NCBI GenBank assembly: GCA_034927285.1
Contig: JAYFQF010000031.1
Location: 57,181 to 121,180, forward strand
Direction: 5' to 3'
From: JAYFQF01 sp034927285
Lineage (GTDB): Bacteria; Bacillota; Peptococcia; DRI-13; UBA5745
DNA length: 64,000 nt
The first letter of the stretch is position 1. Each line of letters starts with the position of its first letter. The notes beneath the pieces are model-generated. The model was given only the letters and a program-made list of their open reading frames with translations. It made no database searches and had not been told where the DNA came from. A program made the position numbers and the translations under genes. Positions 50,823 through 59,278 of the stretch are shown one piece after another.

Positions 50823-52466
50823 CTACTCGATAGAGATCAAATAGTAATACAACGGCTGCCCCCCTTGATGGACTTCGATATCGACCCAGCCGTATAAAGC
50901 GGAAAGCTCTTTTGCCAGCCCTTCGGCTTCCTCCTGGGTCTCATCCTGACCATAGTAAATCGTGATCAGCTCGTGCTGGGGTTTCAGGCAACGCTCAAAA
51001 AGCTGCAGAGCCGCTTTTCTGCGGTCCGGAGCCGTCAGGGCCAATTTTCCGTCCACCATGCCAAGGATATCCCCCTCCTTGATCACATGGTCTTCGTAAT
51101 TAGCATCCCGTACGGCATAGGTGATTTCCAGGGTGACAATTTGTTTTGCGGCTTCCGTCATCCGCCGGGCGTTTTCCCCGCCGGTCTCCTCCTCATTAAA
51201 GCTTAGTAAAGCGCCGATCCCTTGGGGCACGGTCTTGGTAGGAACGATATGCACGATACGGTCGCTGACCTTGGCTGCCTGGGTGGCGGCCATGATCACG
51301 TTGGAATTATTGGGCAAAATGATGATCTCCCTGGCATTCAGCCTGGCGATGGCGTCCACAAAGTCCTGGGTGCTGGGGTTCATGGTCTGGCCGCCGGTAA
51401 TGATCTTATGGACCCCCAGGCTCCTGAAGATCTCCTCGATACCGGTTCCGCAGGCCACGGCGATGAGGCCGATTTTTTTCATTTCCTGCTTTTCCTTTTT
51501 TTCGGCCTCTTCGCGCATATTGTCGATTTTCATCTTATGCAGGCTGCCCATTGGCGTGACAAAATCCAGGGCTTTTCCGGGCTGATTGGTGTGGACATGG
51601 ACTTTCATGACAAAGGGCGTTCCTACCACCAGCACGCAGTCGCCGAGAGTACTCAGATAGTCCCGCACGGCGTCCAGATCTATGCCGCCGTCCTTGTTTT
51701 TTACAACAAACTCCGTGCAGTAGCCAAATTGGATTTCTCCGGGAGCTAAAGGCTCGTCTTCCACCACCAGGTTTTCCACGTCTTCGGAATGCCCTATTTT
51801 CGGAGCGGTCGCTTCCACCGGCCCAAGCCCCAGCTCTTCCCCTTTCAGGCAGGCGATGAGGCCCTTCAGGATAAATAAAAAGCCCTGTCCGCCGGCGTCC
51901 ACGACGCCGGCCTGCTTTAAGATAGGCAGCATGCTGGGCGTCAGCTCCAGAGCCTTCAGCCCTTCCGCCGCCGCGCCTTCCAAAAGCTCCAGGATATCCC
52001 GGCAGCCGCCTTCGTAAGCTTCTCTGGCCCCTTGGGCCGCCGCCTTGGAAACAGTGAGGATCGTGCCTTCAACCGGCTTCATTACCGCCTTATAGGCAGC
52101 CTTAACCCCAGCTTCCAGGGATTCCACCACATCCTGGACGTCGGCCGCCTCCTTGGTCCGGCAGACCTGGGCAAAGCCCGACAGGATCTGAGAAGAAATG
52201 ACGCCGGAATTTCCCCGGGCGCCCAGCAGAGCCCCCTGGCTCATGGCCTCCGCCCTTTGACCGAAATGATCGGCAAAGGGAGCGGGAACACTGTTTAAGG
52301 AGCGGGCTGCGGATTGCAGCGTCAAACTCATGTTTGTCCCCGTGTCCCCGTCGGGAACGGGGAACACATTCAATGCGTCCACCACAGCCTTATTTTTCTC
52401 CAGATACTGGCTGGCGGTATTCACCATTTGGGCCCAAAGCAGCCCATGGATCGTCTGGTTACTCAA
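50823..52466 (-). CDS. fakA: DAK2-domain fatty acid kinase-like protein (FakA/YloV)
   Basis: The 547-residue protein has the N-terminal Dak-type nucleotide-binding domain (FPVPDGDTGTNMSLTL with the metal-binding Asp residues; GARGNSGVISSQILSGF), a middle region, and the C-terminal EDD-like domain (ILPNNSNVIMAA, VVPTKTVPQG-like VPTKTVPQGIGALLSF). FakA phosphorylates fatty acids held by FakB/DegV. The adjacent DegV gene fits. Many Bacillota have an asp23 gene just upstream; it is not here. The start is TTG at 52466 with GAGGTG upstream. Confidence 0.92.
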   Translation of the reverse strand: MSNQTIHGLLWAQMVNTASQYLEKNKAVVDALNVFPVPDGDTGTNMSLTLQSAARSLNSVPAPFADHFGQRAEAMSQGALLGARGNSGVISSQILSGFAQVCRTKEAADVQDVVESLEAGVKAAYKAVMKPVEGTILTVSKAAAQGAREAYEGGCRDILELLEGAAAEGLKALELTPSMLPILKQAGVVDAGGQGFLFILKGLIACLKGEELGLGPVEATAPKIGHSEDVENLVVEDEPLAPGEIQFGYCTEFVVKNKDGGIDLDAVRDYLSTLGDCVLVVGTPFVMKVHVHTNQPGKALDFVTPMGSLHKMKIDNMREEAEKKEKQEMKKIGLIAVACGTGIEEIFRSLGVHKIITGGQTMNPSTQDFVDAIARLNAREIIILPNNSNVIMAATQAAKVSDRIVHIVPTKTVPQGIGALLSFNEEETGGENARRMTEAAKQIVTLEITYAVRDANYEDHVIKEGDILGMVDGKLALTAPDRRKAALQLFERCLKPQHELITIYYGQDETQEEAEGLAKELSALYGWVDIEVHQGGQPLYYYLISIE

Positions 52467-52476
52467 TTGTTACACC

Positions 52477-54084
52477 TCAGTTCTGGTTTATTCTGGCCAG
52501 TTCACCTTCGATATCGTGAATCTTAGCCAGCAGCTTTTCCAAGACCTTCCTGTCCTGACCTTGTTTTCTGGAAATAGCATAAACCTGATTCTTTATGGTA
52601 TCGAACGCCTCGTTAACTTCAACGGCCAAAACCTTGCCGGCGTCCACAGCCTCCACCCGTTTGATCACTTCCGGTCTGATTCTGTCCAGATCATATTCCG
52701 CACCGATTTCCGGCGCCTCCACCGGCAGCCCCAGCTGCTGGCCGATCTTCTCCTTCAGGACGGCGATAGCCTCCGGTTCGCCGTGGGTCAAAAATACCTG
52801 TTTCGGTTTCTTTGCGTTCACAGCCTTCAGCCAGTTTAACAGGCCCGCCTGGTCGGCGTGGGCGGAAAAGCCGGCGATTTCCCGGATCTCCGCCCGGACG
52901 GCGATTTCCTCGCCGTGGATGCGTACCTTTGTCTCGCCTTCCAGAATCCGGCGGCCAAGGGTACCTTCCGCCTGATAACCGACGAAAAGAATCGTGGATT
53001 CCGGCCTCCACAAGTTATGCTTCAGATGATGCTTGATCCGTCCCGCCTCGCACATGCCGCTGGCCGACAGGATAACGGCGCCGCTGCTGATCTTATTAAT
53101 GGCGACAGATTCTTCCACAGTCTTGGTATAATGAATGTTTTTATCCTGAAAAAGGCTGGCGGCATGGGCTCCTTCCATCTCCGCGGTAGCTTCGTCGTCA
53201 AAGCATTCCGGGTGGTCGATGAATATCTTGGTGGCTTCCACCGCCATGGGACTGTCGATGTATATATCCGTCCGGGGGATCACCCCGTCATCCATCAGAA
53301 TCTTCAGGGTATAGATCATATCCTGGGTACGTTCCACCGCAAAGGATGGGATCACCAGATTGCCGCCCCGGGCCAGTGTATCCCGGACCGCCTTGGCCAA
53401 AAGCTCCACCCGGTCGTCAAAATTGATATGCAGCCGGTTTCCGTAAGTGGATTCCATAACCACATAATCCGCTTCCGAAATGATTGCCGGGTCGTTTGCG
53501 ATGGCCTGATTATTATTGCCGATATCCCCGCTGAAGACCAGCTTGGTTTCTTTGTCCTTTTCCCAGATGAAGATCTCCAGAATCGCCGCCCCCAGGATAT
53601 GCCCCGCCTCCTGGAATATCACCCGCACGTCTTCCGCCGGCTGGAGGCTTTCCCCAAAATGGAAGCCCCGGAAATACTTCATGCAGTCCCTGGCGTCCTG
53701 GGCCGTATAAATCGGTTTCAGCAAAGGAGCGCCGGTCCTGGCCAGCTTGCGGTTTTTCCGCTCAATTTCTCCTTCCTGGATATAGCCGCTGTCCGGCAAA
53801 ACCACCTGGCAGAGTTCCCTGGTGGGCAGCGTGCAGTAGGTGGGGCCGTTAAACCCTTTCTTATACAGCTTGGGCAAAAGGCCGCAGTGGTCGATATGAG
53901 CGTGGGTCAGCAAAACAAAATCAATGTCTTTAATGGGAAAAACAAAATCACCGTAGTTATATTCTTTCAGGGCCTTGCTGCCCTGAAACATGCCGCAATC
54001 CACTAAGAATCTGGACTTGTCTGTCTCCACCAGATAGCAGGAGCCGGTCACAGTATTAGCGGCGCCTAGAAATTGTATTTTCAT
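52477..54084 (-). CDS. MBL-fold beta-CASP ribonuclease-like protein
   Basis: The 535-residue protein has the metallo-beta-lactamase core FLGAANTVTGSCYLVET and LTHAHIDHCGLLPKL, then a beta-CASP domain with VMESTYGNRLH and VIPSFAVERTQDMIY, SASGMCEAGRIKHHL, and GFSAHADQAGLLNWL. This set matches CPSF73/Ysh1-like RNA nucleases. The C-terminal ~75 residues are a charged extension not in the core family. It lies 10 bp before the FakA gene and could share its transcript. The RNA substrate is unknown. Confidence 0.9.
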   Translation of the reverse strand: MKIQFLGAANTVTGSCYLVETDKSRFLVDCGMFQGSKALKEYNYGDFVFPIKDIDFVLLTHAHIDHCGLLPKLYKKGFNGPTYCTLPTRELCQVVLPDSGYIQEGEIERKNRKLARTGAPLLKPIYTAQDARDCMKYFRGFHFGESLQPAEDVRVIFQEAGHILGAAILEIFIWEKDKETKLVFSGDIGNNNQAIANDPAIISEADYVVMESTYGNRLHINFDDRVELLAKAVRDTLARGGNLVIPSFAVERTQDMIYTLKILMDDGVIPRTDIYIDSPMAVEATKIFIDHPECFDDEATAEMEGAHAASLFQDKNIHYTKTVEESVAINKISSGAVILSASGMCEAGRIKHHLKHNLWRPESTILFVGYQAEGTLGRRILEGETKVRIHGEEIAVRAEIREIAGFSAHADQAGLLNWLKAVNAKKPKQVFLTHGEPEAIAVLKEKIGQQLGLPVEAPEIGAEYDLDRIRPEVIKRVEAVDAGKVLAVEVNEAFDTIKNQVYAISRKQGQDRKVLEKLLAKIHDIEGELARINQN

Positions 54085-54230
54085 GCTGGACGTCCTTTCC
54101 TTATGCTTTGCTCAATATTATTAGTATATTTCAAACTAACCGCTCATTGCAAGCTTTCCGTCCAAAAAATAGCCGTAACCGGTAAATTCTTGAATTCCGG
54201 ATAAATTCCAGGCAAAATTTATAGGAAGAA

Positions 54231-54267
54231 AAAGAAAAGGCTGCCCGGTCGGACGGCGGGCCGCCTT
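54231..54267 (-). terminator. Terminator after rubredoxin
   Basis: On the minus strand AAGGCGGCCCG / CGGGCAGCCTT form an 11-bp stem with one mismatch, followed by a T-rich tail. It lies ~25 bp past the rubredoxin stop. Confidence 0.8.
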
Positions 54268-54292
54268 ATTCCGGAGCAGCATTCTCTTTTCT

Positions 54293-54454
54293 TTATTCTT
54301 GGATTTCAAACATGGATTTGTCTACTCCGCAAAGAGGGCATACCCAATCCTCGGGGATGTCCTCAAAGGCCGTTCCGGGAGCAATGCCGCTGTCCGGATC
54401 ACCGACAGCCGGATCATAAACATAACCGCACACCGTACAAACGTACTTTTTCAT
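54293..54454 (-). CDS. Rubredoxin
   Basis: A 53-residue protein with the Fe(Cys)4 ligands C6/C9 (YVCTVCGYVYDP) and C39/C42 (DWVCPLCGVDK). Length, the YDP after the first pair and the ED/DW before the second are diagnostic. Rubredoxins are one-electron carriers, in anaerobes often serving oxygen or peroxide reductases. AAAGGAGG lies 7 nt before the ATG. It follows the PF06541 membrane gene by 5 bp, so it is probably on that transcript. No rubrerythrin or flavodiiron partner is nearby. Confidence 0.95.
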   Translation of the reverse strand: MKKYVCTVCGYVYDPAVGDPDSGIAPGTAFEDIPEDWVCPLCGVDKSMFEIQE

Positions 54455-54459
54455 TTTCT

Positions 54460-55431
54460 TTACCTCCTTTCACGCCATTTCTCCCGCAGCGAGCGGATTT
54501 CTTCCTTGATTTCCCTGGCAATCGGATTATTTTTAGGGAGTTCCAATCCAGGGAAGGTCTGCAGCAAACGCTTGAATTCCCGGTTTTTATGTCGGGAGCC
54601 CTGGCCTTCCGGCGCCAGCTTTTCCTTGACAAAGGTATGCAGGTAGGCCTGGATCTCCGCTTTTTTCTGTTCACCTTCCATACGGGCCAATTCCAGTTTC
54701 AGCCGAAGCTCATCCCTGGCCTTTTCATAAGCCAGCCGGCTCTCCTGCAGGTTTTCCTCCAGTTCCGCCCTGTTTGCTTCCACGCCTGCGGCAAAATCCG
54801 CCTGAACCTTGAGTAAAAGGGCCTCCAGCTCGGCCGCTTTCCTCTGGTAGACCTGCCCCAGTTCCTCCAGGCGCTGGCCGGCTTCCCGGGCCTTTTTCTC
54901 AAGTTCCACAATCTTTTTGCGCAGATCCAGCATGCTGAAGACGGTGGTGACGCTATCGAAGACAAAGATCGTACCGAAAACCGCCGCCATCAGAATCTGC
55001 CATCTTAATTCGATATCGTCGATCAGCTCCACGAGAAAGGGATGGACTCCCTTCATCAGGATAAGCCCCAGGAATCCCCAGTAAATCGAGTACTGAAAGC
55101 ATATCCGTCCGTGGATATTCCACTTGCGTTGGGAGTAGTCCCACCATTTGGCCTTGAAAATCGTTTCCAGGCCCCAGCCCACGATATATTCCAGCAAAGA
55201 CATGAAGAAAAAGGACGTGATAAAAATCGAAACAGCGTTATGACCCACCCGTTCCAGCACATAGATCAGGATCAGGGCCCCAAAGCCGTACAGAGGAACC
55301 ACCGGCCCTTTCAACAGGCCCCGGTTTATCCATTGTCCGTCGATGATCCGGACATAGCAGCATTCGATCACCCAGCCGCAAAAGGAATAAATCATCAAAA
55401 GCAGGATTCCCCGCAATAATTCATCCAGCAA
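54460..55431 (-). CDS. PF06541-type membrane protein with long coiled-coil tail
   Basis: The 323-residue product has about five membrane helices in the first ~175 residues. The N-terminal IYSFCGWVIECCYVRI and NRGLLKGPVVPLYGFGALIL, key part GPVVPLYGFG, are hallmarks of the PF06541 family (annotated as putative ABC-transporter type IV, function not shown). Residues ~175-290 form a Lys/Glu/Ala-rich coiled coil in the cytoplasm, which the basic family lacks. The start is TTG at 55431 with GAGGTG 7 nt upstream. A good promoter lies ~90 bp before it. Confidence 0.85.
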   Translation of the reverse strand: MLDELLRGILLLMIYSFCGWVIECCYVRIIDGQWINRGLLKGPVVPLYGFGALILIYVLERVGHNAVSIFITSFFFMSLLEYIVGWGLETIFKAKWWDYSQRKWNIHGRICFQYSIYWGFLGLILMKGVHPFLVELIDDIELRWQILMAAVFGTIFVFDSVTTVFSMLDLRKKIVELEKKAREAGQRLEELGQVYQRKAAELEALLLKVQADFAAGVEANRAELEENLQESRLAYEKARDELRLKLELARMEGEQKKAEIQAYLHTFVKEKLAPEGQGSRHKNREFKRLLQTFPGLELPKNNPIAREIKEEIRSLREKWRERR

Positions 55432-55520
55432 AATCGATCACCTCGAAACTCATTCTATGCAAAGGGGCGGGGAATTCTGGCCGCTCTCCGGCAAAATGGA
55501 GAAACGGCTTTATAGCTTAG

Positions 55521-55549
55521 ATTATAACCTTTAATTCTTCTTCCTTCAA
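55521..55549 (-). promoter_or_regulatory. Promoter of the PF06541-rubredoxin unit
   Basis: On the minus strand TTGAAG (55549-55544), a 17-bp spacer and TATAAT (55526-55521), about 90 bp before the membrane-protein start. Confidence 0.78.
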
Positions 55550-55646
55550 CTCTCCCATTTTTGTTTGTCCTATGTTATCATTGAATGTGTTATCATCTGA
55601 ATTGGCTGATGAATCGGCAATAATTCCTGACGAAAGGGGTATCCCC

Positions 55647-56864
55647 ATGAGTGAATTGCTGGTGGATAACGTAAAAATCTGGACCCTGGGCGCGGAAGGC
55701 ACCATAGAAAAAGGCTGGCTTTATGCCAAAGACGGCGTCATTGCCGAAATGGGGGCGGGAAAGCTGCCGGAACGCCTGTCCGGCAAAGAAATAAAAGAAG
55801 TGGACGGCAAAGGCTATCATCTGCTGCCGGGGCTGGTGGACTGCCATACCCACCTGATGGAATACGCCACCAGCGAAATACATCAGACCCTGGGTGCCGC
55901 CCAACGGATGGCGGCAGCGGCAAATCTGCTGCTGGCTCTGCGCTGCGGCATCGTCGCCACCGGAGAGCATCACCTGGGGCATCCCTTCCTCTCGATGCCG
56001 ATGGAGACTTACAAAGAAATTCTCCGGGAAGTCCCTATGGCCAGCGCCCTGGCCTACGGCTGCTGCTGGCTGGGTTTTGAGCCAAAGGTGCTGACCAGCT
56101 GTACCAGGCCCAGCGAGGCCTTCATCCAGGATATCCTGACGGATGAGGAGTACCGCACCATGGCCAGGATGTCCGAGTTCGCCGGAGAAAACCTTTTCAT
56201 GAATTATACCTGCGCCAACGCTCCCCTGGAGGCCGTGCCCCATGCCGGCGACATCACCTACCAGCGGGAAAAGCTGAAACAGATCATCGCTATTTTCCAC
56301 AGCGAAGGCAAACAGGTGGGCGCCCATATCGAGGGGGACGGTTCCGCCCGCCTCTTTATGGAATGCGGCGGTGACGTAATCCACCACGGCCACAATCTCT
56401 CCCTGGAAACAACCGCTCTGATGGCCGAAAAAGGCGTTAAGCTGGTCATCACTCCTTCGGCCGGCACCAGCAAGCGGCCCACCAGCCCCCAGGAAACCTA
56501 CGCTTATTATAAGCAGGGCGTGTTTATGGCTCTGGCCAGCGATTCCTACATTCCGCCCCATCCTGAAGCCAAATGGATCCCTCTGCCCCAGGGTTATTCG
56601 GCGGGTCCCCGGGAATTTTTGTCGGTCTGCGGTTCCACCATCCGCTTTTTTATCGAGCAAGGGGTATCCACAGAAGAAGCCCTGCGGCTGATCACCGTAA
56701 ACGGCCGGAAGATTCTTTGGCCCGATCAGCCTGAGGCTACCCTTTCCCCCGGCCGTCCGGCGGACATGATCCTCTGCGATAAACTGCCTGCGGTGGAGTC
56801 GGAAGATGCCGGATGCGTCCGGTTGGTAATTACCCGGGGAGAAATCCAGGTCTGCCGGATCTGA
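55647..56864 (+). CDS. Amidohydrolase-superfamily protein
   Basis: The ATG at 55647 has AAAGGGG about 7 nt upstream and gives 405 residues. An earlier in-frame ATG adds a non-conserved leader. The metal-dependent hydrolase signature is seen as LLPGLVDCHTHLMEYA, with later His in QVGAHIEGDGSARL and VIHHGHNLS and the Asp in ALASDSYIPP. A C-terminal strand (GRPADMILCDKLP) completes the composite barrel. It resembles imidazolonepropionase/dipeptidase-like amidohydrolases, but the substrate cannot be assigned. I do not see the marks of the MTA/SAH deaminase group. Confidence 0.85.
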   Translation: MSELLVDNVKIWTLGAEGTIEKGWLYAKDGVIAEMGAGKLPERLSGKEIKEVDGKGYHLLPGLVDCHTHLMEYATSEIHQTLGAAQRMAAAANLLLALRCGIVATGEHHLGHPFLSMPMETYKEILREVPMASALAYGCCWLGFEPKVLTSCTRPSEAFIQDILTDEEYRTMARMSEFAGENLFMNYTCANAPLEAVPHAGDITYQREKLKQIIAIFHSEGKQVGAHIEGDGSARLFMECGGDVIHHGHNLSLETTALMAEKGVKLVITPSAGTSKRPTSPQETYAYYKQGVFMALASDSYIPPHPEAKWIPLPQGYSAGPREFLSVCGSTIRFFIEQGVSTEEALRLITVNGRKILWPDQPEATLSPGRPADMILCDKLPAVESEDAGCVRLVITRGEIQVCRI

Positions 56865-57030
56865 ATTATTTCCGGTATTGCCCATAAGCTATCGGATATA
56901 ACGGCAAGTGTGCCGGATCTGCCGTCAGGTGTACAGGCAAGACGCCGGGTGCGACAGAAATGAAGCTAAGTGTGACAGGTATGACGCCAAGTCCGTAACA
57001 GACGCCGGACCGTTAGAGTAGAGAAAAACC
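56865..57030 (+). other. Non-coding sequence after the amidohydrolase gene
   Basis: About 165 bp with loosely repeated words (AAGTGTG, GACGCC, CCGGATC) and no gene. It leads into the inverted repeat at 57036. Together with that element and the promoter/operator it fills the 387-bp gap before the GntR gene. Confidence 0.5.
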
Positions 57031-57138
57031 AAAAAAGGCTGCTGCAAAGCTGACCTGCTCCCTTCAAAGTCCTCAGATGTTTTTGTTTCATCTGCCTGCT
57101 TTGAAACAGGCGGATCAAAATTGCAGCAGCCTGATTTT
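57031..57138. repeat. Inverted repeat hairpin related to the 33-kb hairpins
   Basis: AGGCTGCTGCAA (57036-57047) and TTGCAGCAGCCT (57121-57132) are a perfect 12-bp inverted repeat, flanked by A6 and T6 runs, enclosing 73 bp that hold a second small stem (CAGATG/CATCTG). The outer arm resembles the AAAAAAGGCTGCCGCAAA arm at 33332. It may terminate the amidohydrolase transcript. Confidence 0.7.
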
Positions 57139-57180
57139 TTATCCGGATTGACACGGAGTTTAACATCAGCAAATTTTTAC

Positions 57181-57208
57181 TTGACATTTTTCGAATCCAT
57201 TGTATATT
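57181..57208 (+). promoter_or_regulatory. Promoter of the GntR-ABC operon
   Basis: TTGACA (57181-57186), a 16-bp spacer and TATATT (57203-57208). The operator candidate begins immediately after the -10. Confidence 0.78.
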
Positions 57209-57228
57209 TGTATTAAGGTGTTAGTACA
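57209..57228 (+). promoter_or_regulatory. Candidate YtrA-type operator
   Basis: TGTATTA-AGGTGT-TAGTACA is a 20-bp palindrome with 7-bp arms (6 of 7 paired). YtrA-subfamily GntR repressors are known to bind TGTA...TACA palindromes. It overlaps the expected transcription start, as for autorepression. Confidence 0.6.
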
Positions 57229-57251
57229 GTGAATTCAGGGAGGTGAATATC

Positions 57252-57623
57252 ATGCTGGTATTTGACGCCAAGCGCCCCATCTATATGCAGTTGATGGATG
57301 ATATGGAAACGAAGATCGCTTCAGGCCAGTTAAAACCGGGAGCCAAGATCGAATCCGTCCGGGATATGGCCGTTTTATATGGGGTAAATCCCAATACGGT
57401 TCAGCGGGCGCTGAGCGAACTGGAACGATCGGGCCTGTTGAATGCCCAGCGTACCAACGGCCGTTTTGTCACGCTGGATCAGGAACAGATCCGGGATCTG
57501 AGGGAGAAAATGGCGGCGGAAAAAATAAATAATCTGATCAAACATCTGGAGTCTTTAGGATTTAACCATAAAGAGATCCTGAATCTGATTGAGAAAAAGC
57601 TTAAGGAGATGAATGAATCATGA
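57252..57623 (+). CDS. GntR-family regulator, YtrA subfamily
   Basis: The ATG at 57252 lies 8 nt after GGAGG; an in-frame GTG at 57243 overlaps the SD and is rejected. The 123-residue product is a winged helix (PIYMQLMDDMETKIASGQLK, key part YMQLMDDMETKI; VRDMAVLYGVNPNTVQRALSE) with only a short ~45-residue helical tail, the design of YtrA-type repressors that sit before ABC transporter genes. Such repressors often respond to cell-wall-active compounds. It overlaps the next gene by ATGA. Confidence 0.92.
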   Translation: MLVFDAKRPIYMQLMDDMETKIASGQLKPGAKIESVRDMAVLYGVNPNTVQRALSELERSGLLNAQRTNGRFVTLDQEQIRDLREKMAAEKINNLIKHLESLGFNHKEILNLIEKKLKEMNES

Positions 57624-58318
57624 CCCCCATCCTGGAATGCCGGGACCTGTCAAAGTCCTTTGGCTCAAAAGAAGCCCTGTCCCAGGTGAACTTTAAACTG
57701 GAGCCCGGCCGGATCGCCGGTCTTTTGGGGCCCAACGGCAGCGGAAAAACCACATTGCTGAAGCTTGCCAACGGCCTGCTGCAGCCCAGCCAAGGTCAGA
57801 TCCTGATCAACGGTCTGGCCCCGGGCAAGGAAAGCAAAGCCCTGGTTTCCTATCTGCCGGATAAAACCTACCTGAACGACTGGATGCGCATCCATGATCT
57901 GCTGCGTTTTTTCAGTGATTTTTATGGAGACTTTGACCTTAACCGGGCTTACGATATGCTGAACAGCCTGGAACTGAATGAAAAAGATAAGTTAAAGACT
58001 CTTTCAAAGGGCAACAAGGAAAAGGTGCAGCTGATTCTGGTGATGGCCAGAAAAGCCAGGCTTTACCTGCTGGACGAACCGATCGGCGGCGTGGACCCCG
58101 CCGCCCGGGACTACATCCTGAAAACCATTTTGAATAACTACAGCAACGACTCCTCCATCCTGATCTCCACCCATCTGATTCAGGATGTAGAGCAGATTTT
58201 TGACGATGTGGTTTTCTTGAAAAATGGGTCTGTGGTTTTAGAAGGTCCTGTGGACGATATCCGTTCCGAAAAAGAAATGTCCATCGACGCTTTATTCAGG
58301 GAGGTATTCAAGTGCTAG
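57620..58318 (+). CDS. ABC transporter ATP-binding protein
   Basis: The 232-residue ATPase has Walker A GLLGPNGSGKTTLLKLANG, Walker B LYLLDEPIGGVDP and the H-loop STHLIQDVE. The signature is LSKGNKEKVQL in place of LSGGQ, a form seen in YtrB/EcsA-like exporters. ATG overlaps the GntR stop by 4 bp (ATGA), so the operon is tightly coupled. It pairs with the permease downstream. Confidence 0.93.
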   Translation: MTPILECRDLSKSFGSKEALSQVNFKLEPGRIAGLLGPNGSGKTTLLKLANGLLQPSQGQILINGLAPGKESKALVSYLPDKTYLNDWMRIHDLLRFFSDFYGDFDLNRAYDMLNSLELNEKDKLKTLSKGNKEKVQLILVMARKARLYLLDEPIGGVDPAARDYILKTILNNYSNDSSILISTHLIQDVEQIFDDVVFLKNGSVVLEGPVDDIRSEKEMSIDALFREVFKC

Positions 58319-59127
58319 GAAAACTATGCAAATACGAATTCCAGTCCGTAGCCAGGACGCTGGTGCCTCTTTACATCGGCACTCTGCTTTTGGCTTTGCT
58401 GAACGGCCTTGCCATGCGTTTCGATTTTAACTTTTTTACCGGCCTGATGATCCTGGCCCTGTCGGCCTTCGGCATCGCAATTTTTGTCGTCACCCTGGTC
58501 TTGATTATTCAGAGATTCTGGAACAACCTGCTGAAGGACGAGGGGTATCTGATGTTTACCCTGCCGGTCAGCTCTTACCAGCTGGTGGCCTCCAAACTGA
58601 TCTCCGCCCTGGTCTGGAGTATCCTTGGCGCCCTGGTAGGCCTTTTATCCATCCTGGCCTGGTTTGTTCCTTTGAACATTGAGATGGTGGCGGAGTTTTT
58701 CCGTAATTTCAGTGATTATTTCAGCCAGATCCGGATTTATCTGGCTCAGGCCAACATTAACGTCTATTTCGCTTTCTTCCGGATCTGCCTGTCGGTGCTT
58801 CTGGCTATGCTGGCGGAAGTACAGATGCTTTACTTCTCCATGTCCGTAGGTCAGCTGCCTGTTTTCAGCCGGTATCGGGTAGGAGCCAGCTTTATCACCT
58901 TTATCCTGACCAACTTTGTCTGCCAGAAACTGTCCAATGCATTGATGAACATTGTCTTTAAAGACTTTCAGTACACGGCCACCAACGATATCGGTCTTTT
59001 TCTCCAGTTCTTATCCGACTCGACTTTGTCCTATTTGAATTTCAGCGATCCGATGAACCTGGGCCTGCTGCTGCTGTTCTTCTTCGGAACCGGCTGGATT
59101 TTAAAAAACAAGCTGAATCTGGAGTAA
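58312..59127 (+). CDS. ABC transporter permease (YtrC/ABC-2-like)
   Basis: A 271-residue protein with six hydrophobic helices (LVPLYIGTLLLALLNGLAM, LMILALSAFGIAIFVVTLVL, LISALVWSILGALVGLLSIL). The cytoplasmic loop LLKDEGYLMFTLPVSSYQLV, key part GYLMFTLPVS, is typical of permeases encoded beside YtrA-type repressors in Clostridia. The start is GTG at 58312, 7 nt after GGAGG, overlapping the ATPase gene by 7 bp. Cargo unknown; bacitracin-like or other envelope-active compounds are possible. Confidence 0.88.
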   Translation: MLGKLCKYEFQSVARTLVPLYIGTLLLALLNGLAMRFDFNFFTGLMILALSAFGIAIFVVTLVLIIQRFWNNLLKDEGYLMFTLPVSSYQLVASKLISALVWSILGALVGLLSILAWFVPLNIEMVAEFFRNFSDYFSQIRIYLAQANINVYFAFFRICLSVLLAMLAEVQMLYFSMSVGQLPVFSRYRVGASFITFILTNFVCQKLSNALMNIVFKDFQYTATNDIGLFLQFLSDSTLSYLNFSDPMNLGLLLLFFFGTGWILKNKLNLE

Positions 59128-59170
59128 GTGCGAAAAGACTTCCGCTTTTCATTCCGCTATTTTCATTAAT

Positions 59171-59216
59171 AAAAGGCACAGCCCCCGCCGGATGTCGACA
59201 GGGCCGTGCCTTTTTT
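59171..59216. terminator. Terminator between convergent genes
   Basis: AAAAGGCACAGCCC / GGGCCGTGCCTTTTTT form a 12-bp stem (one mismatch) with a 16-base loop and T6. It can serve the ABC operon and the convergent nucleoside phosphorylase. Confidence 0.85.
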
Positions 59217-59278
59217 CATTTATCCGCTTTCTCCCTCTTAATGAGGGAAAACGCGGCAAATTCTTAACAATTCCAGTT

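Noticed and set aside
52858..54006. Plus-strand open frame of 382 aa opposite the beta-CASP RNase
   Set aside because: Shadow of a gene with full MBL and beta-CASP motifs.
47815..56864. AhcY plus the amidohydrolase as a complete S-inosylhomocysteine route
   Set aside because: The amidohydrolase lacks the sequence marks of MTA/SAH deaminases and is 6.5 kb away on the other strand.
55593..56885. Minus-strand open frame of 430 aa opposite the amidohydrolase
   Set aside because: The plus-strand frame has clear metal-binding motifs and an SD; the minus frame has neither.
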